Source of the DNA: Beta vulgaris subsp. vulgaris
Lineage: Eukaryota; Streptophyta; Magnoliopsida; Caryophyllales; Amaranthaceae
Direction of reading: 5' to 3'
NCBI RefSeq assembly: GCF_026745355.1
Contig: NC_079205.1
Span: 62,544,915-62,608,914, forward strand
DNA: 64,000 nt
In this document: positions 24,078-34,990 of the stretch, piece after piece
Numbering within the stretch: the stretch's first letter is position 1
How the letters are laid out: the number at the start of each line of letters is the position of its first letter
Program-made: the position numbers and the translations under genes
Notes under the pieces: model-generated
What the model was told of the DNA's origin: nothing
The model's input: the letters and a program-made list of their open reading frames with translations, nothing else
Databases searched by the model: none

Positions 24078-24085
24078 TATTTATA
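24078..24085 (-). promoter_or_regulatory. TATA box of the RPC7-like gene
   Basis: TATAAATA on the minus strand, followed by a CT-rich leader, a common plant promoter arrangement. The spacing to the predicted 5' UTR exon fits. Confidence 0.6.
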
Positions 24086-24362
24086 CAATAGGTTGTTAAG
24101 CATCATAACAACCTCTAACTAACTATATGCTGATGTGGCAATCTAATATTTCAATTTCCCAACTTGTGAAGAAGCATAGTGAACTGTGGAGAAGGAAGTA
24201 TTTTGGAAAAACATCAGCTAATTGTTGTTGGGTAGGGAGATAAGTGAGCTGAATCAGTCCTTCAAGGACTTTTTCGCCGGTAAAGTGGCAATCAATCTCT
24301 TCGACATAAAACAACTAAACTGAACTGATTATAACTGAACTGAATTGAACGAATCAGACTAA

Positions 24363-24682
24363 GGACTTGTTCTCCCCAGTTTATTTTCAGTTCAGTTCAG
24401 TTTAGTTCAGTTCGGTTCGGTTGAGCTCAACTGTTGACAATACTTTTACTCTCACATATCACTATTCACTTCAGTTCAGTTCAATTCAGCTGTTTTATGC
24501 CGAAGAGAACATACCCTAATTGCAATTGAATTGAATTGAATTGAACTGAAATGAATTAAATTGTAACTTACAGAAGTGATAATTGGAGCTTAACTGAATT
24601 GAACTGAACTAAATTGATTGCAACTGAACTGGACTGAACTAAACTAAACTAAACTGAAAATAAGTTGGGGGAGAGGAGACCC
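24363..24682. mobile_element. PIF/Harbinger (Tourist-like) MITE
   Basis: It begins GGACTTGTTCTCCCCAG and ends as the inverse (GGGGGAGAGGAGACCC), flanked by TAA at 24360-24362 and 24683-24685. The interior is arrays of CAGTTCAGTT and its complement. A GAAGAGAACATACCCTA stretch in the middle resembles an internal element end, so this may be two related elements merged. Confidence 0.75.
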
Positions 24683-24779
24683 TAAGGTTTATGTTCTTAT
24701 TAAAATAAAATTTGAGCGAAAATATTAAGTTTCGCAAAAATCTACTCTAAGCATCAACAAAAATAAATTCAGTAAAAAT

Positions 24780-24947
24780 AAGTTCTGATTCAATTTTTAA
24801 CTTGTTTTGAATGGCAAGTCCAAATGAGAAATGATTCTTAAATTATTATTTTTTTGTAATTTTTTCATTCCATTAGTTCATTAAGGGTAATTTAGTACTC
24901 CTTCCAAATGAGGACACCTCTTCCTCCCCTTCCTTATATAATAGAGA
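24780..24947 (-). mobile_element. Helitron 5'-end fragment
   Basis: On the minus strand it begins TCTCTATTATATAAGG, the same 5' end as the Helitrons at 39,421-39,937 and 56,882-57,393, and is followed by matching internal sequence to about 24,780. The hairpin/CTAG 3' end is absent, so it is truncated. Confidence 0.7.
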
Positions 24948-25099
24948 TTTAAATATTGCTTTAACATTTTAGCATTGATCATGTGTTTTAGGATAGCCGG
25001 TTATCTCTTTTTTTTAAAAGTCATTCGATTGTTGTTAGTTGTTACAATATTAATAGTGGAACTGACCCGTTTTAAATAATCTTATTCTTTTAAATTCGT

Positions 25100-25645
25100 T
25101 AGGTATTTTACTTGAGAAACGGGGCCCTAACAAATTATTGTACCCAAAATATATAGCAAAACTAAGATATAGAGATCCTTTTTTAACGTCGACACAGGGC
25201 CTCTATAGTGTTCGGACCGGGCCTATAGAACTCCTCTCCATGTGAATTGATCCGTATTTTCCAGTTTAACAGACACCGTGCACTTGCAATATATATATTT
25301 TAAAACCCATCATTTAGTTTGACCGTAGATTAGTTGATTTAATTCTCTCGGAATCAAGTGAATCCGAAACCGCATACCTAGATTTTAGTTTATTGATTTT
25401 CGATGTTTTAGTTTGTCAATTGTTAGCTTTTTAATTAGATTGTAATGTAGTCAATTTGAATCATTTTCCAAAACCCAAAAAAATACACCCTTAACTAATT
25501 AAATAGCTCAAATATTGGCCAACCTTGTTCCCATGCTCGATAACCCCCTACCGCGCTACAACCGGGGTTTTATATGGTTGAGGAGCCTCAAAATTCCTTC
25601 ATCAAATTGGCGTCGTTGCCGGGGAGCAACACTTGATTAGCTTGA
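25100..25645 (+). mobile_element. Ty3/gypsy-type LTR remnant with primer site
   Basis: At about 25,608 the sequence TTGGCGTCGTTGCCGGGGA matches the primer-site region typical of plant gypsy elements (TGGCGCCGTTGCCGGGGA). It follows AT-rich sequence that would be the LTR 3' end. No second LTR or coding region is present. Limits are approximate. Confidence 0.5.
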
Positions 25646-25689
25646 ATCTTTTTATTAGATAATATTATATGTAAAGTATAGTAGAATGG

Positions 25690-25880
25690 GTAGAATGGTA
25701 TTTTACTAAGTCATAGGTCTGTATTGTAAACACTATATATATTGAATGTCAGGGTTAACCTACATCAGGTTAACACAATTATTTCCACACTTGTACATGA
25801 TTAGAGCCAGAGATTTTCGGGAAAAAAAATACCATTTTAACCTACATCAAGTTACACAATTATTTCCCACACTTGTACAG
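25690..25880 (+). mobile_element. Copia-type LTR end in opposite orientation to the block copies
   Basis: The plus strand here matches the reverse complement of 26,812-26,907: same order of TCATAGG, TTGAATGTCAGG and GGTTAAC blocks, ending ACTTGTACATG. The border GTACA then TGATTAGAGCC looks like a decayed primer site. A second partial copy of the last 40 bases follows (about 25,837-25,880). Confidence 0.5.
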
Positions 25881-26600
25881 GGATCGTTCACTCAATCACC
25901 CCTGGTCTTGTCTATAGTTGTATAAATCATTGAAATGTGCTTGTTTAATGTGCTTGTTTAGAAACTAATGTGGCTATGCACCAATGCACCTACAAGTTTA
26001 AATCTTGTACATGCCGTTTTTTTGTCTGTGTAGATGAATTTGTTCTGTTTTTTGGTATATGCGTTTGGCGACAAATGTTAGGCATGCTGTTTTGCCTGTG
26101 ACTAAGATTATAAACGCTTTTTGGCCAATGATAAAATTCTATCACACAATATAGTTATCATTTTTCTTTATGCTCTTTAATTTGTTATCTTTTTTAAAAT
26201 ATATCCAAACCTTTACAATAATACTTCTATTTCTTAAGGTTTTTTTAGTTTTCAATGCAATAATCTTTTGATAAGAAATAGATTCACCATAATTTAGTAT
26301 ATATTTAGATAATAGGTCTTATTTTGATGTATATATATTTCAAGCTCAATAATTATAATTTCACACTTAAGCTGATTAATGAGATCCTCTTGATATACTT
26401 CTTTATAAGCTAGTTTGATTAGCTTTATTTGACAAGCATTTGATGACCCAACAATGAAATTATTGCATTTTCATTAGTACCTAATCCTAATTAAAGCACG
26501 AGGAAAAATAAAAAGATGGTTTAATGCTTTGCAAATTATATCTTACGTGAACGTACCTAAATTTAAGAAAGGTATGACGATACATATATTACAAGCGCAT
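25881..26600 (+). pseudogene. 3' flank of the homeodomain gene, detached (start of block B)
   Basis: It starts abruptly within the homeodomain gene's 3' UTR (GGGATCGTTCACTC, as at 4,172 and 41,480) and continues as block spacer. No homeodomain exon is present, so this block lost the coding part. It lacks the Stowaway and MULE-like insertions of blocks A and C; about 25 bases are deleted around the Stowaway site near 26,298. Confidence 0.8.
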
Positions 26601-27300
26601 CACACGTCATATGTGTGTCTCAAACTCTCAACTCAAGTTATGTAGATCAGCGAGCAGGGGGGCTGCGTGGATGGAGGGGGGCTGGGCTGTGAGAACAACG
26701 AGCAGGGGGGCTGCGTGGCAGCCGTGATCTGCGCCGGCAGAGGCAACGACGAGGCGGAGGTCGACGCCGACGGCAGCTGCGTGGATGCAGTGTTTGAAGC
26801 GGAAGCATGGGTGTAATACCATGTACAAATGTGGAGAATAAATGTGTTAACCTAATATGGTTAACCTGACATTCAATATAGATAAGGTTTACAATACATG
26901 CCTATGACTAGTAAAAGACTATTCTATCCTTTTACATACAATGTTATCTAATACCAAGCCAACAATACAATTTGGTAAATTCTTATAGACCGGAGAAGAA
27001 TATCAAGACTACACCATAATGCTCTAGAATAAGACAAAGACTGGTGGACATCACAAAGAGATTAAAACAGACTAAACATCTCACACAATTAATTCCCGAG
27101 TACTTGTACATCATCAAATATTTATACTTCTCAATACACAATAGAAGGTTATTTTTGAGGAGCATGTTATGCATTGAGTATAGGGAATAGGTAATATAGG
27201 TAGTACATTTTTTAAGTTATAAAAGTATCGTAAACTCGTATGCGATAAAAAAAACTTAAGATGCACTAAAGAATAATCATATGTTGGTATTTTAATTTAC
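26601..27300 (-). mobile_element. LTR-retrotransposon remnant: LTR end, primer site and leader (block B)
   Basis: Same structure as at 7,694-8,370: GC-rich leader at about 26,640-26,815, primer-like TGGTATTACACCC and an AT-rich LTR end. The leader here has an extra 27-base duplication compared with block C. No hAT interrupts CGCATCACACG near 26,596. Confidence 0.5.
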
Positions 27301-27325
27301 AACTATAGTGTGTCTATGCTCATAT

Positions 27326-27474
27326 GATAATAGTCACATTTAAACTCCTTCAGTCGATAATAGTCACATCTAAACTCGTTCATTCGATAATAGTCACATT
27401 TAAACTCGTTAATTCGATAATAGTGACATCCAAACCCGTTCATTCGGTAGTAGTCACTTTTAAATTAATATAGA
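27326..27474. repeat. 30-bp minisatellite, about 5 units (block B)
   Basis: Same unit as at 8,379-8,553 (core CGATAATAGTCACATTTAAA) but one unit shorter. Confidence 0.85.
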
Positions 27475-27819
27475 AGAATTGTGAAAAATGAAAAAAAAAC
27501 ATACAAAAGGTTATTTATAAGCATTAGATAAAATATATAATACCATTGAATGTTGGTTGAATATTTTTGTATTAGTCTAGCTAAATAATCCATACATATA
27601 TAACATATATAAAGTGAATATCATAGTCATGTATTTCACGACTTAACATACCTTATTTCGTTTACGGCTTATTATTGGAATAAAGTGAATAAAGTAATGT
27701 AGTAATATTTATGCGATTATTTTTATATTTATTTATTTTATCTATCTTATTATAAATGTTCAAAATAAGTAAGAACATAATATATATATATGATTGAATG
27801 ATGTTCTAATATGATTCAA
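27475..27819. other. AT-rich block spacer, no gene
   Basis: Corresponds to 8,554-8,890 in block A. It ends at the A of the Helitron target GATTCAA|TTAATG. Confidence 0.55.
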
Positions 27820-28048
27820 CTAGCCTTCATATGCACGCGATGCGTGCGTTAATTTCAAATTTGTTATTATATTAGATATTCAATTCGTACTTTATTTATG
27901 ATTAAACTTAAATGTGAAAAATTCAACAGTTAGATGAATTTAGATATATTAATTCGCTAATGTAAAAAAATAAAAAGGTTGTGAGTGATTGTTAACATTA
28001 ATTTTTTGTGAATAAATATTGAACAGAAAGAACAAAAATAATGAGTTG

Positions 28049-28875
28049 GGGCCTGTTCTCCCCAGCTTATTTTCAGTTCAGTTCAGATCAGATCAGTTCA
28101 GTTCAGTTCAGCTCCATTCTTTATAACCATTTTGTTAAATATTATTATTATGTTGGTATAATTTATTTTACTAATTATTCTTATTATTATTATTTAAATA
28201 TATATCATTATTATTAAGTATTATTATTATTATTATTGTTGTTGTTTCTATATATTATTTTGTTTATTATAGCTTTACTCATTATTATTACTATTATTAT
28301 TAGGAGGAACATGGTTTAGGTCAAAGCACAAATAAACCCACTTTTTTTAGCTCATAAACCAATCAAATCGCGGCAAGACGGTTTATGATGTAATTTTTGC
28401 GGTCCAACCCAATCATTATTTTTATTACTAAATATTTTTATATTATTAAATTTAATTATTAAAATAGTAATATTAATTTACTTATTAGATATTATTGTTA
28501 TTATATATCATCATCAAGTATTAATATATTAATACAAATAATATAAAATAATAATTATTAATTATCCTTATTCATTATTACTATTATTATTATTATTCAT
28601 TATTATTATTCATTATTATTACTTATCATTATAATTATTATTATTCATTATTATTACTTATCATTATAATTATTATTTAATATTCATATTATTATTGTTT
28701 AAAATATTATTTATATATATACATTCAGTTTATTTCAATTTAATTTAATTCAATTCAATTCAGTTCAGTTCAGTTCAGTTCAGTTCAGTTCAGTTCAGCT
28801 CTGATAAGTTCAGTTCAGGTCAGATCAGTTCATTTCAATTCAGTTCAGCTGTTTTATGCCGAAGAGAACAGGCCC
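28049..28875. mobile_element. PIF/Harbinger (Tourist-like) MITE nested in the Helitron
   Basis: The ends are GGGCCTGTTCTCCCC and the inverse (GAGAACAGGCCC), flanked by TTG at 28046-28048 and 28876-28878. The uninterrupted site GAGTTGGTTTAACTG is seen in the Helitron copies at 39,421, 51,591 and 56,882. The interior matches the element at 11,013 (TTATTA runs, CAGTTC arrays). Confidence 0.9.
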
Positions 28876-28965
28876 TTGGTTTAACTGAATTAAAGAGTAT
28901 CAAAGGTAGTGAATGTTCAGACTTTTCATGTGCACGTTATGTATGCCATTTTTTTTTATAAGGTA

Positions 28966-31142
28966 CTAGCTTTTTGTGCACGCGATGCGTGCGATGATAT
29001 TTTTAGGCCTAATACTAAGTAGTAAACAAACTGAAAATGCAAGTTAGTATTTAAGTTCACCTCCATTTTGTGAATAAGATTCTTTCATATTCTTTTTATG
29101 TTGTTATTCATTTTTGTAATTTTCAATAGTTTTTTGTTTCTCAAATCTTATATGCGCATGTTCTTTTATAATCAGTATGATGTTCTTTACTAAATATCGT
29201 TTTTTTTTGTTTTATTCATTTTTATAATTTATAATAGTTTTTGATATGGATTTCAGTAATTTTTCTATGATCCCAAAATTGTAACCGAAAAGTATCAGAC
29301 AATTTCAGTTATTTTATCTTGTCTAACTTCTAAATTATGATTTCACAAATTGATATTTAAAAATTTTCATCATTTTAATTTTTCTCCTTTTCTAAATGTT
29401 CACACTTTGAGTTTCAATTATATTTCAAATGAAATTTTAAGTTTTTCATACACAATATGATTTCGCATGAAATGGTCATTTTTTATTTTTCTCCTTTTCT
29501 AAATTTTAACACTTTGAGTTTCAATTATAGGTGAAATGAAATTTAAACTTTTTCATACACAATCTGATTTCGCAAATTAATGTAAATTTTTTTTTTCTGA
29601 AAATGGATTTTTGCAAAAGTTGTTCGCAAAAAGGTTTGATATTGTTTTGTTTTTCAAAATTTATTTCTGAACATGGATATTTTGCAAAAGTTTTGGGCAA
29701 AAATTTATATTGGAATTTTAAAAAAAGAGCTAAATTTGTAACCTTTTCATCAGTGTCATAAATTAATCAAATTTCATACACATCTTGTTTTCAGATTTTA
29801 TATGTATATGAATCAAATTTAAGTCTAATTATATAAAAACCCTTTTCAACTAATCCCTATATATTATCTTCATTCCTTTTGTAATTTAGAAAGGGAAGGG
29901 GGGCAAAATAGTCAGTTCAAAAGAAGACACCGTTGCTCCCCCCTTCCCTTATGTAATAGAGATATGTTGTACTTTAATTTTTGAATGATATTTTAAATAA
30001 ACCTTTTTACCTGATAATTAATCGCTATAATATAATAGAAAGAGATAGGTCCAAATATATGTAAGAGTTTCATTATGTATAGGAAACACTATGAAAAAGT
30101 AAATAATTTTTTTTCCTCGTCTAACTTCTAAATTATAATTTCAGTACAAATAAACCTCAGTTTTTTTTCCTTGTCTAACTTCTAAATTTTGTTTGCACAA
30201 TTGATATTTAAAAATTTCCATCATTTCAAATTTGGTCCTTTTCTAAATTTTAACACTTTTAGCTTCAATTATATTTGAAATGAAATTTTGATTTTTTCAT
30301 ACACAATTTGATATTAGAATTTTTTTTTTAGAAAAACAAAAATCGTTACTTTTTGCAAATTAATTTAGTTTTTTGTTCTGAAAATGGATTTTTGCAAAAA
30401 ATTGTTTGCAAAAAGTTTGATATAGTTTTCTTTTTCAAAATTTATTTTTGAACATGGATTTTTTGCAAAAGTTTTGGGCAAAAATTTAAATATTGGCATT
30501 TTTTTTTTGAAATAACTAAATTTGTTTTATATGGAAATGAATTAAATTTAAGTCTGATTGTATAAAAGCCCTTTTGAACTCATTGTTGTCATCTCCATTT
30601 TTTTAACTACATAACAGTCAACTAATTTTCTATTGTTTATTTTAACTAATGTGAAATAATTTGGAAGTTCGCAAATTATGCCGATGGATGAATGTGTGAT
30701 ATCACCGTCAAAATCTTATGTTTTTCTCAAATTTGTGTTTATAGGTAACTTTTGTGAGTTATTGTGAATGATTCTTGAGAACAATGATTTGTATGTAAAT
30801 TTTTGCAGTAAATGTTTTTTTATGTATTGATGTTCTAGATTATTAGTTTTACTTTGTATGTTAATTTAAAGTTTTAATAAATTTTTTATTTGATTATTTG
30901 AAAGATTTGCAACATGATTTTCTTAATTGTATGAGTGATTTGTAAAGTTTCTTCTTTTAAGTGATTTGTGAGTGATTTGTGAGTGATTTGTGAGTGAGTG
31001 TTGTAAATTAATTTTCGGTAGGTTTTTTTGAGTCTCGATTTTAATTTTGAGATTCCTTTTGTAATTTAGAAAGGGAAGGGGGGCAAAATAGTCAGTTCAA
31101 AAGAGGACGCCATAGCTCCCCCCTTCCCTTATATAATAGAGA
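28966..31142 (-). mobile_element. Second Helitron family, nested, with two 5' ends
   Basis: On the minus strand a TCTCTATTATATAAGGG start at 31,142 and a CTAG end at 28,966, preceded by the hairpin GCACGCATCGCGTGC. It splits the outer Helitron between A and T (AAGGTA|TAAATATT). A second, near-identical 5' end, TCTCTATTACATAAGGG, lies inside at 29,962, and the halves 28,966-29,962 and 29,963-31,142 share internal sequence such as GCAAAAGTTTTGGGC. It may be two related elements fused or a transposition starting at an upstream 5' end. No coding capacity. Confidence 0.85.
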
Positions 31143-31444
31143 TAAATATTTTTTTTATAAGGTATAAATATTTTGTCCATTTAATTTTTTATTGAAGTAT
31201 TTGATGCATATACCATTTTAAACTTGTTTTAAATGGCAAGTTGGAATGAGAATTTTTAAATGATTTGCTTTTGTAATTTTTTTCATTCCATTAATTAGAT
31301 CATTAATGGTATTTTAGTCACTTCAAAAGAGGACACCACACCTCCTCCCTTGGCTTATATAATAGAGATTAATGATGGATACAATTTCACCCCATTCTGA
31401 TATGAGTTATGATAGGAAATTGTATGGTTGTTACGGATATGCAT

Positions 31445-31895
31445 TAGTTACCTTTACAACGACATGAAACACTTCCTATCAACTAATTGTTACGTATTAG
31501 AAACTAATTGTTACTTGTTAGCAACTAATTGTTACTTATTACCAAGGATGTCTTGGCCTAGTGGTTAAGATTGAGGTACGTTCGAATCTCTCCTCCCATT
31601 CTTTGTAATTTGTACTGCCTTCGTGGCTCATATGGATCAAAAAATAAAATTGTTACTTATTAGCTACTGATTGTTACGTATTAGCAGCTAATTATTACTT
31701 GTTAGCTACTAATTGTTACTTGTTAGCTACTAAATGTTACTTATTAGCTACTAATTGTTACGCATTAGCAGCTAATTATTACTTGTTAGCTACTAATTGT
31801 TATGTATTAGCAACTAACCTTTACTACTTGTTAGCTACTAATTCTTACTTATTAGCTACAAATTGTTACTTATTAGTAAATAATTGTTAATTCTT
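31445..31895. repeat. 21-bp tandem repeats (block B, longest array with D)
   Basis: Units of TTACTTGTTAGCTACTAATTG type on both sides of the SINE, longer than in block A. A frame reading LATNCYL repeats is open only because the unit is a multiple of three. Confidence 0.8.
31542..31647 (+). mobile_element. tRNA-derived SINE, internally deleted (block B)
   Basis: Same insertion as in block A, but about 20 bases between the A and B boxes are missing, so the B box GTTCGAATC sits too close to the A box. Probably transcriptionally dead. Confidence 0.8.
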
Positions 31896-32462
31896 ATTTT
31901 CATATGAGTTTAATATGAGTGATATGAGTTAAAATACTTAAGGTGTTACTTATTAGTTACCTTAAATCACAATATTATCATATCACAAGTTGATGGAATC
32001 ATATCAAAAAGTGGTTGAATTTTGTCACAGATTGAGTGAATCATATCTTATATTTAGTGAATCATATTACAAATTGAGGGATTCTATTTTTTAAAAAAAT
32101 ATTTAGTGAACTACAAGTTTACTAAATGTATCATATCAATATCAAGTTCAGCTCAGTTCTGTTAATTTCAGTTTAGTTTACTTTTTTTTTTGAAAGCAGT
32201 TTAGTTTACTTTTTTTTGAAAGCAGTTTAGTTTACTTTAGTTTAATTTAGTTCAGTTTCAATTTCTCTCAATCCAAAAAACGGAATATATATATCTAAAT
32301 ATTACGAACTTACTTTTTTTTGACAAGAAACTAAACTAAAACATAGTGAATTACTATGATTATTATGAATTATTTAACAATTACAAAGAAATAACAAAAA
32401 AAAGAAAGAAAGAAAAGAAGGCAAATTTCCTTAAGTTTCCACGGAACCCAACACCACACCGC
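31896..32462. other. Block spacer, no gene
   Basis: Shared with blocks A and D. It has two extra copies of TTTTTTTGAAAGCAGTTTAG (about 32,180-32,240) compared with A. Confidence 0.5.
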
Positions 32463-33003
32463 TAGGGGTGAAAGTTATTCGGATAAAATCCAAAATCCAA
32501 TCCGAATTAGTAATTCGGATCGGATTCGAACTATGTTCGGATTAGATTCAGATTGAGATTTTTTGAAAAAATGAATTTTCGGATCGGATTGGATTGAGGG
32601 TAATTGGATCCAAAAATCCAATATAACCGAATAGTAATACGCTTGTATTATGTATCTGGATTGGGCTTAAGTGCTTAACTGATTTTTTATTATAAAAAAA
32701 ATACTCCGTAGCCCAATACACATAGCACTTCAATCCTTCCCCTAAAACTAACTGCACTTAATTTCTCATTTCCTAGATCTACTAGGCTGTTGTTGTGCTT
32801 AATTTATTTATCGAAAACTAGAGTTTTAAAAAAATCGGATTTTCGGATCGGATCCAATCTAGGGTATGAAATTTCGGATTGGATTGGATCGGATTCAAAC
32901 CCTAATTGGTTTGGATTCGGATCGAAAAATTGAAATCCAAATTTTATTCGGATCGGATTGAATTAGGCCCTAATCCAAACCGTACACCGAACTTTCACCC
33001 CTA
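32463..33003. mobile_element. Non-autonomous hAT element upstream of the F-box gene (block B)
   Basis: The ends are TAGGGGTGAAAGTT and the inverse (AACTTTCACCCCTA). The same insertion in block D keeps an exact 8-bp duplication; here the right copy is altered. Block A has the empty site. The interior is rich in repeats of GGATCGGATTGGATT type in both orientations. It lies about 600 bp before the F-box start and may alter the promoter. Confidence 0.85.
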
Positions 33004-33615
33004 AGTACACCAGCGCCCATCATCTTCTTCTCTCCTTTCTTCTACAATAAGCTTGGAGCCATTGTTGCCCATAACCTAAACTTTATAAACCTATCAGCTT
33101 CCCTCACTCATAAGTCATAGTCTTCGGCTTCCCTCAATCCTAGAATTTTCGAGTTTACAAGGAAATTCCATCTTCTCTCTGCAAATTACAGATCACAGAT
33201 TACAAATTATTACAGATTAGAGATTATAGATTACGGGTTCATTCATATTCATCCACTCAAATTTACCTTTCGAAGAAAGAAATTGAAGAATTTCCTGGAC
33301 AATTCCATTAAATCCAAGGTTTATTTAAGCTAATTACACAGTTATGCTTTAATATTTTAATATTTTCTGTAACTATTTGGATACGAATTCAACAAAATCC
33401 ATACTTTAGGCTGTTTATATGGTTGAAGTAATAAAGCTGAGGTTTTAGATTGATTTCTTAGGGTAAAATTCAATAAAGTTTGCAACTTTTAATCTATTTA
33501 GCAAATTGTGTGTTTCTTTGCTTGTAGATATTTATTACTTGAGTAATTATCTACATTAATTTGCCGAATTGTGGAAGCTTGTTTAGTTCTGTTTTGCAAT
33601 CATAAGTTTTCACAT
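33004..33615 (+). other. 5' UTR region of the F-box gene (block B)
   Basis: Corresponds to 11,970-12,483 in block A but has about 90 extra bases (CTTTATAAACC to CCATCT), also seen in block D. A probable 5' UTR intron lies between AATCCAAG and CTTGTAG. Confidence 0.5.
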
Positions 33616-34990
33616 ATGGATTGTCTGAATAAACAAGAAAGATGGATGTCAAATGTAAGGCTATTAGTCGTAGTAAATTGCCTGAGCTACCAGATGAAAT
33701 TTGGATTCAGATTATGTTGAAACTGCCTATTAAGTCTCTTCATATATGCAAATGTGTATCCAAGACATGGCACTCGCATGTCTTGCACATTTTCGACACC
33801 CAGAAGGGATTAGAGCTTCCTCCTTGTGGCATTTTATTCGAAATTTTGCGTACTCCTGGTGATTTTGGTTATGATAATGAGAATGATGTAAAGCGAGAGT
33901 TCGATTTGGGTTATTTATCCCTTGGTGACTACAAGATTACAAAGTGGTCAAATGATGATCAAACCGAAAGTGCTACCCTAGAGATGACTGACCATCAAAA
34001 TACCCATGGAGATTATCATAATGGTAATGCTAGTGGATTGTTGCTGGGTAACTTAACTATAAAATTTGGCGGCTGGATCTCAAATGCCAAAAAATACAGG
34101 TTATGGAACATGCACCGTGGCTTGATGCTTAGCATCGTCGATTCTCATACTTATCATGTATACAATCCTGCCACCAATGAAGTTTTTGTCCTACCTAAGT
34201 CTCCTTCTCAACTTTCCAGATATCAACCCACTGAGCTAGCAACCATCATTAATTTTTCAGATTGTCTCTTTTCTACTGAATGTAATTTCAGTGTCATTAG
34301 TTTTTCCAAGGACACAAGAACAGAGAAAAGCATGGTATTGGTTGAGATTTATTCTTCTAACAAGCATCAATGGTCTGCGTCAGAGTTCCCTTGAAAAGGA
34401 AGTCTATTTAGAAAGATGGAATGTGTCTGGTGCTGTGTTTCTGGATAGCACCTTATATTTCATGACGAACAAGAGACATGTTGTGGCAGTTCAATTCCAT
34501 TCGAGGGACGAAGTAAGCCTTTACTCTATACGCCTGCCTTCTTGTATCAAAAGGGGCTTTGTTGAATCACAATTGGATGTCTCTCAAGGATGTCTTTATC
34601 TTTCCAACCGTAAGTTTCCGAACCTATGGATTTGGAAACACGATGGAAGATCAACAGATTCTGATCCTTGGATCCCGCAGCTTATATTCAAGAAATCGGG
34701 TACTTCTGTATGCCAACCACTTGTTGAGAAATTTTTTCGTCAAGTTGCGAGAGAACATATTTCTCCATATCATAATCATCTCCATCCTGAGGAACCGGTT
34801 GTTTTCATTGACGTGGAATCATCCATCTTTGCATTCCATCTTTTAATGGTACTGTTAGAAAGATTGCTGAGCGTTCTAAGGAAGATATTCTTTTGTGGGG
34901 TACTGCCTTCATATATTCTCCATGCTTTGCCTCATTGAAGCGTCTAAAGCCAACAAATCCAGATCGTTGTGATCAATGTACATTGCTAAC
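33616..34990 (+). pseudogene. F-box protein gene, frameshifted (block B copy)
   Basis: Same gene as at 12,484. The shared ATG at 33,616 is followed by a one-base loss (AAATG instead of AAAATG near 33,652); a second ATG at 33,642 restores the main frame and would give 250 residues with an intact F-box (LPELPDEIWIQIMLKLPIKS) and the YNPATNEVFVLP region. The frame is lost at 34,391 (one C missing compared with block D), resumes in another frame to about 34,850, and is lost again. The last 30 codons seen in A are partly deleted (CGAGATATG...TTCGCA missing). It is the best-preserved of the three over the first 250 codons. Confidence 0.83.

Larger units (their letters stand above)
27820..31368 (-). 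mobile_element. Helitron, non-autonomous, carrying two nested elements
   Basis: On the minus strand it starts TCTCTATTATATAAGCC at 31,368 and ends CTAG at 27,820, with the hairpin GCACGCATCGCGTGC about 10 bases before the end. The host is split exactly between A and T with no duplication: GATTCAA on the left and TTAATGATGG on the right. Three other blocks show the unbroken site. TC...hairpin...CTRR ends plus A|T insertion is the Helitron definition. Removing the two nested insertions leaves roughly 0.5 kb. No helicase is encoded. Confidence 0.92.

Noticed and set aside
31699..31890. LATNCY-repeat protein
   Set aside because: The frame is open only because the 21-bp tandem repeat is a multiple of three; the copies at 10,540 and 44,300 do not keep it.
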